Below are positions 8,948 to 22,900 of a DNA stretch of 64,000 nucleotides, one piece after another; positions within the stretch are counted from its first letter, which is position 1; every line of letters begins with the position of its first letter. The notes below the pieces were generated by a model that searched no databases, was not told the origin of the DNA, and worked only from the letters and a program-made list of their open reading frames with translations. This stretch comes from Valencia hispanica (taxonomy: Eukaryota > Chordata > Actinopteri > Cyprinodontiformes > Valenciidae). The position numbers and the translations under genes are program-made. The stretch lies in assembly GCA_963556495.2 (NCBI GenBank), contig OY747702.1, positions 16,666,903 through 16,730,902 on the forward strand, read 5' to 3'.

Positions 8948-11900
8948 GTGAGCCCACAGCATCACACCTCCCCTTCCCTGTCTGCCCCCCCCCCCCCCCC
9001 CCCCCCCTCACCGGGATCAAGCTCATCTGAGACGTTCTCATCCTCACAGGGGGCTCTCCTAACTCCACCCGCCTGCCCCACCCTCTGTTCAGAAGGGTCG
9101 TGCTCATGGTGGTGGATGCCCTCCGGGAGGACTTTGTGTTCGGACCCTCTGGGGGCTCCTACATGCCCTACACCAGGTACCTGGTGGAGAAAGGCTCGTC
9201 CCACAGCTTCGTGGCCAAGGCAAGACCTCCCACAGTCACCATGCCCAGGATCAAGGTAATAACAGGCCTGTCTTCTCATAATGGGACTTGGTGCATTGAT
9301 CCACAGCTGGGGTGTGACTGCTTCACTGTGTCTTTTTGTCTGTCATAAAGAGATCCTGGGATTTGGTAATGGCGCTGGATGTTTATGGCACTCCCCCGGC
9401 GCTTTGCAGGGGGGGAAAACAATCGATGACCTTTGAACTTCTTCCCTTTGTGTCACACAAAACAAGGTTTCGCATAATTGTGAGGTAACCAGAAAACGAT
9501 ATAAGGGTTTTGAAAAAGAACAACCAAAAACAACAACACGATGTATCGATATTCAAAAGCAATGTATCGAGTTTTTTATTTTTATTCAAATTTTTTTCGA
9601 ACTTGAATGGAGCCATTAATAATAATAAAATTAAAACTATGGCTGATAGTTTGTGGCTGTCTTCACCTTCTTTGTTCCAGTGGATCAACTAGATCTAGTA
9701 ACAAAACTGGATGTGTTACAGTATGAAACAGGTTGGAGTGTTTAGAGTGTTGTGACAGTTTTTCTAAAGTTAAATTCAGTTTCAAAAATCACGATACACA
9801 GTCTTACTCATAGTATCGCGATATATCGTATCGCCAGATTCTTGCCAATACACATCCCTAGATGAGGAGTATCTGTGAGCGTCGATTTTCAAGTCTTGCC
9901 ACAGATTCTCTAACAACTTTAAGTCTGTGCTTTGACTAGGCCATCCTAACAAATGAATATGCTTTGATCTAAACCACATGTGTCAAGCTCAAGGCCCGCT
10001 GTTACAATTTATGCGGCCCTCTAGACCAGTGGTGTCCAAGGTCGCTCCTGGAGGGCTCCGGTGTCCTGCATGTTTTAGTTCTTTCCCTGGTTCAACTAGA
10101 CCGTTTGAATCAGCTGCGTTGGAGAAGAGACCCATCTAAAACTGGCAGGAAACCGGCCCCGGAGGACTGCAGCTGGACACCCCTGCTCTAGACTGTCGAG
10201 GGCCGCATAAATAGAACCTTCAAGATCATCTTATCAGTCGAATGAAACTGTCTTTGTTCAGTAGGATTTTAATTTGAAGAAGTACTCATCAAACGTAGAG
10301 ATGGATATCTATTATTTGAAGAGTTTCTTAAAGGTTATCAGTATATTCTGCCACAACCTTGCCCTTAGAAGACTTTCATGATATTGATGTGTTCCGAAAT
10401 GAAAACGAGTTTGACAACCCCTGACCTAAGACATTCTGCTGTAGCTCTGACTGTTCGTTTTAGGGTTGTTGTCCTGCTGGAAGGTGAACCTCTTCCCCAG
10501 TCTCTCTGGGTTTTTTTGTCCAGCCTCTAAGAGCCCAATCCATCCTCCCATCAGCCGCTTGGCTGCTTCTCTGATTAATGCCTGTCGTTTTAGGGTGGAT
10601 GGCCGGGTCTTGGTGGTTTGAACAGAGCTCTCTGTGAAATCATCAAAGCTTGAGATATTGCTTTATAATCTAACTCCTCCCTGACCTCCCCGCTGTGTTT
10701 CTTGCTCTTTATGATGCTGTTTGCTCTCTAACGAACCTCCTGAGGCGTTCACCGAACAGCTCGATTTATACTGAGGTTAAATCGCACACATAGAGACTCT
10801 GTTGAATAGTTAGCCAATTGACGGCGCTGGATTTTATTTGGGTGAATCAGGGTAAATGGGGCCTGAATAGAAATACTAGCCGCCTGTATTTTTATTTCAG
10901 ATTGATCTTTTTATCTGCAAACAATTTTGAAAGACAGCCAGCATTTTTATTACCTTCGTGTTAGGGCAGCAGGATTATTGTATTGGTCTATTGTTGAAGT
11001 TTGGATACGATGAATTTTATCTGGCAATTTTTTCATTGGAAACCAGATATTTACATACATACATGTGGGACGTTCTGCCGTTCCATCTGGAAATTGCACC
11101 TTAGGATGAGCCACGTGTGTGGAGGTCCACAATTCTTTTCCTGATTTTTTTTTTTTTTTTTTTTTTTTTGGGGTGGTTTCTCTTGATTTGATCTCATGAC
11201 GTCAAAGAAGGAGGCTCCGTGTTTGGGGGGGTCCCTTTATATGCATCCACAGGTGTACCTCAAATTAACTCAGATGGTCTCAATTAACCTATCAGAAGCT
11301 TTTCGAGCTAAGAATGGAATCATCTGGAGTTTTTTTGTGTTTAAAGGGACAGTAAAATTTGTATATGTATACTTCTGACTTTGTTGAAAGTAATAAAAAA
11401 ATACATAAAATGTATCTCTATCTATACTCTGACGTTTAACAAACACAAAAACTTAAGTTAATATTTACTTATTTAAAACAAAAAATTTTACTCTTATGTA
11501 CTTTTGACCATAAAAGTAACTTTTTTTTTTCTTTTTTATGTATGTAAATATCTGGCTTCAACTGTACGAAGAAGGAACAATTTTAGGTTATTTTGGCCAT
11601 CTTCCTCAGATAGCAGGGGGAAAAAAAATCTAAAGCTCTCTCTCATGGCCTACACACCTCACTTTTGGGCTTTGATGCTTCGAAAACTAGAGCAGTTATT
11701 AGTTGATGGAAATAATCTCACGCTGTATGGGTTTACAGACTTTTATCTAAACAAACTGCAAATCTTCATGAAATGAAGAAAAAAAATCAAATCATACCAA
11801 GTTTGATCACGTTTTATTAGAAACAAGCATGTCACCTGTTTGGCACAGTGGTGGAGGGTTAATGATTAGGGCTTGTTTTGCAACTATGGGATCGTTTAAC

Positions 11901-14900
11901 AGGGCACTGAGCCTTAGTGCAGGGAAAATCTATGTTGAATTAGTTGAAAAAGAGAAAGAAGTTTTAATGCTGGCCCAGTAACTCGATCAATATTTCCAGT
12001 TCATCCTAAAGAGTGTTTTGCAACCACAAGGTTGAAAGCCCAATTTGGTGGACAAACGATACGAAACATCTGTCAGTTAGCTCAATTTCTAAATGCCAAA
12101 GGTATTTATACCTTTCATAGCAGCATTTCAATGCAATCAGAAACTAAAACACAAATGCATGTAAACCTGCATGTCACCTGACATTAAACTGTGTTGTAAC
12201 GATCATTTGTTATGCTGAAACTGACTCAAAACTGGAGATGTACTAATTAGGGCGATACTGATTTCAGTTTTTTTTTTTTGTGTGTGATCTGACTGGTTCA
12301 GATCACAACAGATTTTATGTTTGCATGTTATTGGAGAGAGGTAGCAGTTCTGGATCTAACAGAAATGAAAAGGAATTTCAAAAACATTTCCATTTATGGC
12401 ACAGATTCCAATCCTAATGTTCAGGTTACAGGTTGATGTTAGATTGACAATGATGGAGGTTCTTAGTTTTGAGGCTTTTAAAGGATACAAGATCAAGAAC
12501 AATTTTTTTTTAACTATCTGACCTACCCATAACTAAGCATGTAAGAAAATATCCATACACAGATGTATCACGATATGTTAATTCCCGATGCTGTATCGAT
12601 AATAGAAATAAAAAAAAAAATTTTTTTGGGGGGAGTAAATTTAAAGGTATGACGGGTAGTTTGTGGCTGTTTTCACCTTCTTCAGTCCAGTGGATCATCT
12701 AGATCTAGTGATAAAACTGGATGTGTTAAAGTATGAAACAGTGTTTAGAACGCTGGGACAGTTTTTCTACAGTTAAATTCAGTTTTAAAAATCACAATAT
12801 ATAGTCTCACTCATAGTATCGCGATATATCGTATCGTCTCCCCAGTATTGGGATACATATCGTATTGCCAGATTTTTACCAATACACATCTCTACCAATA
12901 ACCAATCAGAGCAGATCTGAGAAAAATTGCCAGATTCCAATGTCTGGCTGATTTATTGGTGCATTTTGAATAAAAACCTGTCCATGATACACTTTAAAAA
13001 AAATTTTTAGTTGCATGTTAAATGTGAAAGTAATTAGTAAGAAAATGTATTTGCATTCACATAATACCAAAAAGTGTTCTTGTGAAGCAACATATAACCT
13101 GTTCTAATAAAAGGAAACCGTGTGGAACTTTTTTAAACCAGGAACGAAGTTTTCTTGCTGTACCTGACAGCATGTTTAGAGAGCAGAACTGGGACAGCAG
13201 GAAAACTGGGCGTGTTGTAAAATTTTGATGACGTGTCATGCCGATGAGAGTAGCGCGAGCACTGAGCCAAGAGGGAATCGCAGTCTATGTCGCGCTTGCT
13301 GCCGATGACAGTTTGTTGTGTTGAAACACACGGAGACTGCAGACCGGCTGCTGCGAACAGCAAAGAGTCAGCGGTTGTTGTTGTCAGCAGTAGAAGAACG
13401 CGGTTCCAAAGGCGATGATATATTTTTTTTAAAAGGGTATCCGGCAAATAATCAGCATAGTTTAGTGTGTATTCCATAGGCCCTGGGCAGTGCGGAGGAC
13501 GAAAGACATCTGACAAAAGCTGAAGGGTAGAGTGGAATATTTTTTTCCTGTGTCAGAAGGAAAAGTAAAAAGGCAATATTGATGCTTTCTCAGTGGTGGC
13601 GGTGGGGTAGAAAAGAATGGGGATGTGCCGACAGTGTCAAGCTGTCTCAAACCAAGAAGATCGGAATCACAATTCAGCCCTGAGGAGGATTGCTGCAGAG
13701 AAAAGACAGTGTGGACAGAATCGTCCTCAATGATGTCTTGAGGAAATAGTTGGAAAGGCAGAACAGGAGCAGGGAGAATTCAGACTCAGCAATTTCTTGC
13801 CAGTTCCACAGCTGATGTTTACTTAACAATATGAATGATCAACGAAACAAAATCATTTATTCTCTCTCATTATATATTTGCTTAGTCTTGCAAGGTGAGC
13901 TATTCTTGTTTTCTTGAAGTTGTGGTGCTGTGCTCCGGTCTAAATGCCTCAAAGATCTAATACCCCGGTGTTCCTCACTGCCCTGCTTGGAGCAGATGGG
14001 TTTCTCTTGCACGGTGCTCTTTCATTTGGGTTCTAATTATTAGTTAGTCATCAAAGCAAGTTATGACATATGAGAGAGGATGCCAAACTGGTTCAATCTC
14101 CGATCAGAGGATTTTGTGAATGATTTCCCTTCTACAGTTTTGTACAGCTCCAAACTGCTGATATTGATTACACTAATTCTTTCTTTAAAAACTGTAAAAG
14201 ATTAGGAAAAAATATATATTATTTTGCCATTTATGGCTTTTGAATAAATTAGAAGTAGAACCACTGACGCGGATCAGGGCCACTGGGATCTGGGAGCGAC
14301 CAGGTTCAATCAGAGATGTGAGGTTGAGAACTTCGTTGAAGACTGTAGTCTGATTGAAGTGATTTTTATTTATTTTTACACACGTGGATGAGGAGTTCCC
14401 TCCTAGGTGTCCACATGCATTAAAGTCAGCATTCTGAAATTCAAGTCAGACCTGAAGGTAAAGGTCGTAACAGTTTATATCCAGGATGTGTGGGGTCAGC
14501 ACAGATGTTAGCTGCTCTTTTCCTGACCGGCTCCTGAGGATGGTTGTTCTTCTTGAGTGGCTGCAGGAGGTGCAGTCTCTCCTGGTCCCTCTACCATAGA
14601 CAGTGTCTATGTGTGAGGACCTTCACAAGTCCTGAGAAAGGGTGGTTACAAAGAGCCCAAGTGATCCACAGTAGACCGTGTTGTTAAAGGATGGTTAGAG
14701 AAGGGAGTGTGGGGAAGTCCACAGTCATCTCTACAGTCTTGAACAGGTTAAGGTCCAAGTGGTTCTGACCGCCCCTGGGGCCTCATTTGGTAAAACTTTG
14801 TGTAGAATCCTTTCTAAAACTGTAAAACTCGGCACAGAAAGTTTACTTGCACAAAGACATTTTCCGATTTATAAAACTTTGAGTACGCACACCGCTGCAC

Positions 14901-17900
14901 TCGATTCCCGCTTTAAAAATCACACTCTACGTAGTAATGTGCTCAGCTGATTTGGGACCATATCCCGCCTCCTACACGCCCACTTTCTGCCATAAACGGT
15001 CAATGCCGAAAGTGCCGAATGAATATTCTGCATAGCTGGCTGATCTGTGGCGTTTCAAGGGTAACCATGGCAACCGAGAAGTCGAGAAAGCATAATTTTA
15101 CTGAGACTAAAATTGAGGTGCTTGTGGGTGACGTCGAGGCACGGAAAAACCTTTTATTGCAATCAATCAATCATTGTTTGTCTATATAGAGATTTACATC
15201 CAGAAGGCGACCAAAGTGCTTCAGAGTAAAAGACAAAAATATAGTTGGTAAGAAGAAAATGTGTGACGAGACAACAAGAGTAAAGAGATTCAAATAAAAA
15301 AATAAAAGCAGCAGCACACTTGATGCAACAATTGAGAACAATAAATATGAAGTTAGAATTATATGATTACTTCTTGTAGCAACAATAAGATGGGAATAAA
15401 AACAAATATAACAAAATTATAACCGAACCGAATACGTTTCAGCACTCCTAGGTGTTAAAAGCCCGACTGAAAAGGTTTGTTTTAAATCTACGTATTCTCT
15501 GCGCAAAAATGTTATTTGGGGGGCGAATGGCTCAGCACTGATGCAGTTGATGCGTGTCTGACATAAAAAAAGAAGGTGGAGGCAAAGAGGAAGGTGGCAT
15601 GCCACCACCAGTGTGTCTGCCACAGGTGGGGAAACCCATGAACGGGCCACCGTGTTGCACGGTCCCGGCGGGCCGGTAGATCTAACACCGGGCCCAGTTC
15701 AGCACATGGATCTAATAGGACTGCTTTAGGGAATCTACATCTTCTGATTGGCCAGTCCTCATCATGAGCCAGGAAGTCTCTTAAAAACTCCCCCCATCCA
15801 GATGCTGCCAGTGGCGTGATCTTCAATGAGCGCCAGCGCATCTATTCTAAAGCATTATGCAGGAGTGTCGCTGCAGAATTTATATTTCTACTCCGTAATC
15901 ACACCTATTGCTACACACCTTTATCACAATTAATGCACCAATAAGTGCAATTGCTATATAATCTGAAGACGGATATATGAGCATACTGTAATATAATTCT
16001 TAAATGCAACATATTTCCATTCACATCCTCCTTTCTACTCTCAGTTCAGAGACGGGGGTGGGGGCATACTGTTGGTTGGTTGTGTGTCCGGGGGTCTAGA
16101 AGTCTGAAAATGTGGCTAAAATGCACAATCTTTCCCATCTCACCGGCTCTGCTGCCAGTTTCTTCGTGTCCAAAACGTACACAAGCAAGGCTCTTAGTGT
16201 GCTTAAAGTTGCGCACATTTTTCCATCACGTTTCGTCTATAAATCACAAAGTTTGTGCATAGAAAGTGACTCGCGCAATTTTCAGACCTCGTTTTTTGTG
16301 AAAGCAAGCTTTATAAACGAGACCGCTGGGCTTTAACTAGACCCGGGACAAAGAACTTTTTATTTGTCACTTTTTGTATACAGCCCGTATATTTTGTAAA
16401 TATTTTTTAAATTATCCTGCTCAGGCACATTTCTTGAATCAGAGTATGCTATTTTTAATAACTTCACAGTATTTTAGTGTTGTAATTTTCCCCGTCCTGT
16501 ACACCGTTATTCCTAATTCAGTTTTTTATATTTTGTGTTTTTTTAATCTTTGTATGAATCTGTCACTTTACTGGTATCGCCTTTTGAATTTCCCCAGTGT
16601 GAGACAATTTAGGGAATGTCTATACTATTCTATTTTATGGATTGCATTATGACCTAATTTGCTCACATTTCTCAATGTATATGCACACTCCTATGTATTA
16701 AACACACCCAACCTAAATAAATAAAGCTCATATATTAGCAGTTTTACTGAAATAAACACATTGGAAAATATTTCTTGTTGTTGTGCGTTCATTGTATGCA
16801 TTTCTATCGTTAGATACACTCCAGTTGGATTTTGGACACTGTCAAATACATTTTTTGGTTTGTGCTACAAAACCAGCAACCTCTGTAGCACCAGTGTTAG
16901 AAGCTAAAAGAGTTAACATACACCCCTGCAATGGAAGAAGGTACTGTAAGTTTATCTCTCATACAGTGTTTTTCCATCGCACGTGCGACATATGCGGGGC
17001 TAATAAGTGATGTCCCTCACTGCTGAAACGGTCGTGATATACTGACGTCTTAGCAAATTCCGGAAAGGAGCGGGCCAACCGGTTTACCCCATCGTATGAA
17101 GGTCCGGTAGTGTCTATTGTCATGTCGGATTGTCCAGTTCTTTTTCAGCTCCAAGTGTTTCTCAGATGATCTCACATGTTCTCTGATGCATCCTAGAATT
17201 CCTGGTGGATTCTGAGGTAGTGAGCTGAGCAGGTCCACCTTTAGCAAAACATCCACAAACCATGACTCTTCCACCTCTGTGCTTCACAACTGCTATGAGG
17301 CAGTTTTCCTGAAGTGCTGGATTTGGACTACACCGAACATGTTTTCCGTTCTGGTGTTGAAATAATTAAATTCTAGACACATCTGTCCAAAGAACATTAT
17401 TAAACAGTTCCTGGTTCTTGTCTGCGTTCTCTCTAGGAAACCTCAGTCTGCCCTTGGTGTTTTTGTTAAAGAGCAAAGGTTTCATACTTGCACATCTCTC
17501 CTATAAAAGCGAATCTTGTGCAGACTTTTTCTGACCATACAGGCATGCACTCTTCTATTAACAGCGCCAAAATCCTGCTGTGGGACCTGTTAGGGTGTTT
17601 TTTGTTGACAGTTTGCCCACTGCTCTCGGGACGAACTTGCCTGGACAGCTAAATATCGGCATGTTTTCCACATGCAGACTGTTTTCCATGTGGTGGAATT
17701 CTTTTGAGGCCCATTTAAACCCCTCACCACACGACTTCTTATTGAAGGCCTCAGACTGCTCTTAGGGTCTCACCATGATGTTCACAGTCAGGGGCTCACC
17801 AGAATAAATCTAATGCTTAAACTGTTGCAAACTGTTAAGGATTTTTTTTCAGTATTATGAAAGTTGATGTTAAACATAGATATGCCAAACGTTACTTTGG

Positions 17901-19896
17901 ATCCCGTTGACTATAGATTGACTACAGTAAGATTGAATATCTGCTGAGTCTGATCTATTTTCAATAGTACTAGGCATAGTGATGTAGAGAAGGGGGAGGA
18001 GATGGAAGGGATCAGGATTTATGTGGACTTGCAGGGAGGCAGATGTTTCCCTATAATCCGAAGGTGTAGAGTAAGATGCAGGGATAATGAAGGACAAAGG
18101 CAGGCGGACATTCAGCGCCAATTCCCCTCTTTCTCTAATGCTTTTTTTTTTTAGAAAATGTGGAGCATTGCAAAATTGTACAACTACAAAAAAAAAAGTG
18201 TTTATTTGAATTTTCAAACTTGAAATATGGATTTTGTTTCCTCACAGCTAACAATATTCACTCACTTTTCTCTAAGAAAATTCTTTATGCTTCACAGTTT
18301 ACTAAGAAATGAAAGGTTTCATTTAGTGGAGGACAAATGATGGTTTGTTTATCCTTTTCGATAGGGAGTGGTGTATTTCACATTTTCGTTCACAAATTAC
18401 TATGGCACGAAGTAGATTTTCTGGAATTTACACAAGACAGTGTAATTCATCACATGTTTCTCCGTAAACCTAAAGTCAAGTCAGGTTATTTTATAGCCCA
18501 CGTTTGATGCATCTTTCTATCTATCTCTATCTCTTTTCAGGGGGAAAAATGGCAGATTTTAATTCATGGCTTTGTAATGATGACTCTTTTTTTTTTTGCA
18601 TTCTGGGCAGGCTTTTTTTTATCTGTATGAAATATATATTTTTTATAAGTCAGACAAGAATCTGATCCCATCTCCAGCGTTCACTGCACACACTCACAAT
18701 TTAGAGAGACCAGTAGATCTAACAGTTGTGTTTTTTTTAATCATTAGACATCAGAGGTAAATATTATGGTGAGATGAGACTCGAAGAGAAATGCCGAGTA
18801 TGAGCTGAAGAACTCCATCCCCACAGTCAAGCACAGAGGTGGAACCATTATGCTGGGGCTGCTTACTGTACCTCTTAAGAGTACAGTTTGACAGTTTGCA
18901 TCGTTGACAGGCCAACGAACGGGGCTGTGTGTCGTAAAATCTTGAACAAGACCCTTCTTTCCTCAGATTGAGCCATGCATATGTTTACCAGAATGATACT
19001 GACACAACACCTACAACCAGGATGTGACAGGATTGGCTAAAGAAGGATCACATTAAGGTTATGTAGTGACCTAGCCCGTCTGCAGACCGTACTCCTATAA
19101 AAATCAGTGGAGAGAGAGGAAACTATGTGCTGTATCCAGAACAGCTAAAAAAAATGAGTAGTATCTGTGAGCGGAGGAGGAAGAGAATCCATCCTGAGAT
19201 GCGAACAGACCCAAATTTATTTTGTTTTTTTGTAATTTGGAAAACAAAACACCCATCAGAATGCAACAGAACAATACATTCCTTTTGTTACTGTCACACC
19301 CTGTTGCATTTTAGAAAACAAGCACGTAAGGCAACACGTTGCTTTGTCTGCAGCACCTCTGCTGGTCAGTTAGACCTCAAAAAGATTCATAGAATTTGTT
19401 CTCTGAACGGATAACAAAACAAAATGACCACACCAGCAGGGGGCATTACAGACCTGCTGCCAATTCCTGCTTAACATCACTGCATTGCACCCAGTCAACT
19501 CTTATGACTCAACCAACTAACTAAAAGCATAATCTGTCTGTGGTGTGTTTTTTTGTTTTTGAACTGCATCCCAACAGCCTATAGAGCCATTTCTGATTAT
19601 GAGTTTGGTTTCTCCTTTTTGCTTTAACGTCGTATCTGGATGCACAGTTCAACTTTAGTCCTGTCCCTTAACAGTTGTGCTTTTTATTTTTGCGGTTATT
19701 GTAACTGCAACCAGTCGTGCGAGACACTCTTTGCCTGGGAACATTGCTGAGGCGCTGAATTTGAAAGTGGAATTCAGGTAATCGCCAACACTCACAGCAA
19801 TGCCTTGTGGGTTTTTGAGAGGCTTGACTCCCCCTGGTTAGTGTGCACTGTAGTGCGTGGCTCTATCTGATGAATGATCCGAGATGATTGAAAATA

Positions 19897-19927
<31 letters not shown>

Positions 19928-22900
19928 TCAGCTTGTAGAGGAGTGTCTTCCTTCCAGAAGCAAGCAGAAAGTAATTACCGTACTGAAAAGAAAAAAGAAA
20001 TGGTGGGACGCGACACCTTTCCGCCAGCGTTCTGGCACCCTCACTACCCCGGAGTGTGTCAGTAAACCCCACTCGTACTGTATGTGACGGCTATTCAGCC
20101 GGCACGTCGCTGGCCTTGGACACACACTTGTGAGCCGGTAATTAGTACGTCGATGAGTCACTCATTTAGTTGGGCAGCTTTTCAATGTGATTTCTCTGTT
20201 TTTGAGGAATTGAAACACAGCACTTTATTTTCAAAGCATTCAGAGACAGTACAGTAGAGTATCTACAGACAGCGTAACCATGTACCTTTTTATTTGCAAA
20301 ACAGCAGATTTCTATTAATAAAATCGGAGACCTCTGTGCAGCTGAAGAGGCAGAAAGAGAGGCTCGGTTTTGCGGCAGAGTCATCCATCCTGTGTGGCCA
20401 GAAATGAAAAGAGTCACCTGAAGGGCTATAAGAATGTAGCTCAGGGACAACGTTTCCTTGAAGTTTCTGCTTTGGTCCCAACTTTCAAAAAGCAAATTGC
20501 AGGTAAAATAGTTGAGAAAGGCCGGATTGTTTAGGCTTTACATGGCCAGCACTAGAGCTTTCTCTGCGTCAATCCAAATGATGTCCTTCAGGGTGTTGGG
20601 CAGAGGTATTTCTACAGAAATAAACCCAACTGATTACAAATGTGACCGTCTCATTTGAACTGCACTCAGTTCTGTTAGCCTTGCCTACTATAGCTGTAAG
20701 CTGTTTGTATCGGCTAGATGGAAAGCCTGCATACATAATTGATACATACAGCGTTTTCACTCGTTTATAAAACTGGAAAGCTCAACCGCATAAAACAGAA
20801 CAGGTTTACTCTGATATACTTAGCCTTAGTTTTGTATGCTGACCTTCTAGCTCCTACAGTAACTAACCCGGAGCTGTTTTCTATTCTGGAAATACAGTCA
20901 TATCACGGTGGATCATTCTTTTCAGCACGGAAAAAAAAGGTACAGAAAAATTTATGCTCTTGTTTTTCAAATGCTGAACATATTTTTGGGCTTATTTTGC
21001 TGCTCGTTTGCTGAAATTTGCACGTAGCGTGATGAAACGTGCAGCTTTAGAATCTGTGAGATGCTGGCTTTCATGGAAGGCAAAGTTTGCTCGGTTCTGT
21101 TCGGCAGGGTGACCGACAGGTTCGGTTAAATGTGTTCATGTAAAAATGCTGCTCTTTTAGTTGCTTATTTTTTCTGGGTTTGGAAGTCACAAAAACTATT
21201 TATGAGTCTTTAGGTGAGATTCTGAGGTTTATAATGATAGGACATGCTTAGCAATCAGTGACCACAGGTCAACTAAATTCGGACATTCTCTCCGCCCTTC
21301 CCCCACAGTGACCCGGCGGCGGGGCTGTGGGGTGGAACAGGTTAAATGTAAATCAATAAGCACTTGCTGACACATTGGCCATATTGCTGCCCATGGTGCT
21401 GAAAGGAGTGTGTGCCTGATGCACAACAACCTGTTCTCAGCTGCTTTTGTTTAGGTTTCTATTCGAAGTTATTAATCTGCACGGCTTCTTTTAACATAGA
21501 TTTTATTTTTCATTTTAAATCATGGTTTTTATTCCTGTACTTTTGCTTTTTCTGCACCCTGCTGTAATGCTTTTGATGTTTTATGTAAAGCACTTTGAAT
21601 TGTCCTGTAACATGAATTGTGCTATACAAATAAACTTGCCTTGCCTTCTTTAAAGAGAAGGTCGTTGCACTGACTTGTTAGCTGCTGTTCTTTGTTTCTG
21701 CTGTCATCACTATTTGGGGCCTACTGAGCCTCTCTGCCCCGGGGCCTATCAGCTGGATAGGGTGGCCCTGCGCATGACATCTGCGAAGTGCAATACACAG
21801 CTAATAGCCGCTGTTATAGTAAATGGTTTTTTTCCCACTAGAGGAGCGGAGCGTATTGGACGAGTGTCGGACACGTAGTGTCGCGACGCAGCATTAAATT
21901 TAATTCTAATTTTTACGTGCTACGCTTTCAGTACGTTACATTACCTGCCGGTGACACATCTGGTGGAAAGCTGGGGTTAGATTTAACTTTACCTTTTTTG
22001 TTTTTTGTTTTCTTACAGACTACAAACTTTTGCACTGAAAACGTGAAACATCAGGGTTGTGTGCTAGTTTGTTTAAGCGAACACGTTTGTGAGTACAATC
22101 GACCCCAGTGGATTCGCGGGGTTTAGGGACCCCGGTCATCTGCCAAAAGCTCAAATCCGCGAGTACTGTAGGCCTCCTCTAAAAACACTTATAACCGGCT
22201 TTTTTAATAGTCCAAATATACATTCATATGCGTCATTATGCATAATTGAAACCGTCTTAGCACTACCGCAGCAGCTAATCTACAGTCTCCCAATTCTCAA
22301 TCACTTTGGTTACAGCCAATCGGTGGCAAAGAAAAGGAACGATGCGCTTGGATTGGCTGCTTTGTATACAGCAACTAATGGTGTGCCAAGTAGCAATGCG
22401 CCGACATTCTTCAGCTTCCCAAGCTGCATTTTCCTTTGAATATTTTATATATGCACTAAGAAAACCCCACGAATAGGCAGGCTTACTTTGGAATATTTTT
22501 GGTGTCTTGTTCCACACAAGTTCAAATATTGAAATGTGATTAGGCGAGGTCCTACTTTGGTGTTACTATGAACCCTACGCTTGACCACGCTTTCTTGTAT
22601 TTGGTGTGGGATTAAGCACAGCTCATTTTGGGACTTTTAAATGACATTTTGTTTGAGAGCAAACGGCTTCTATAAAAGTCAAAGGAGTTGGATTAAAAAA
22701 AGAATCATAATCTGGGTTTTCGCTATGGAGTGGTCTGGGTTGGTTAACAGACCCCAGTCCTTGTGGGCACTGATTGTTAATAAAATCCATGCATACTCCC
22801 CCGCTTTAGGCTTGAATATTAAAAAAGCGATCTGAACGGGTATAGAAGCAAACCAGAGACCAGATTGGAATCATAACCAATGCTAACTGACACATGACAT

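Larger units (their letters stand above)
9863..10880 (-). mobile_element. Tc1-like transposon fossil, interrupted
   Basis: The minus strand carries transposase pieces; [11 protein letters not shown] is still readable near 9900. Other plus-strand landmarks are 'gaatatgctttgatctaaac', 'gttgtcctgctggaaggtga' and 'tttatactgaggttaaatcg'. The gene is split at 9975 by a hAT insertion and resumes at about 10432. Same family as 30045-30670. Confidence 0.75.
14773..16336 (+). mobile_element. Harbinger-type element, degenerate and interrupted
   Basis: The left end 'ccctggggcctcatttggta' mirrors the right end 'ataaacgagaccgctgggct' (reverse complement agcccagcggtctcgtttat). Both are variants of the fish Harbinger-like terminus GGGGCCTCATTTATAAA. 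It contains the start of a Myb/SANT-like ORF (15067) and an inserted L2-type tail. No transposase recognised. Confidence 0.55.

Noticed and set aside
13130..13520. 127-codon minus-strand ORF in a CpG-richer patch
   Set aside because: No recognisable domain or splice context. Most likely chance or an unrecognised repeat.
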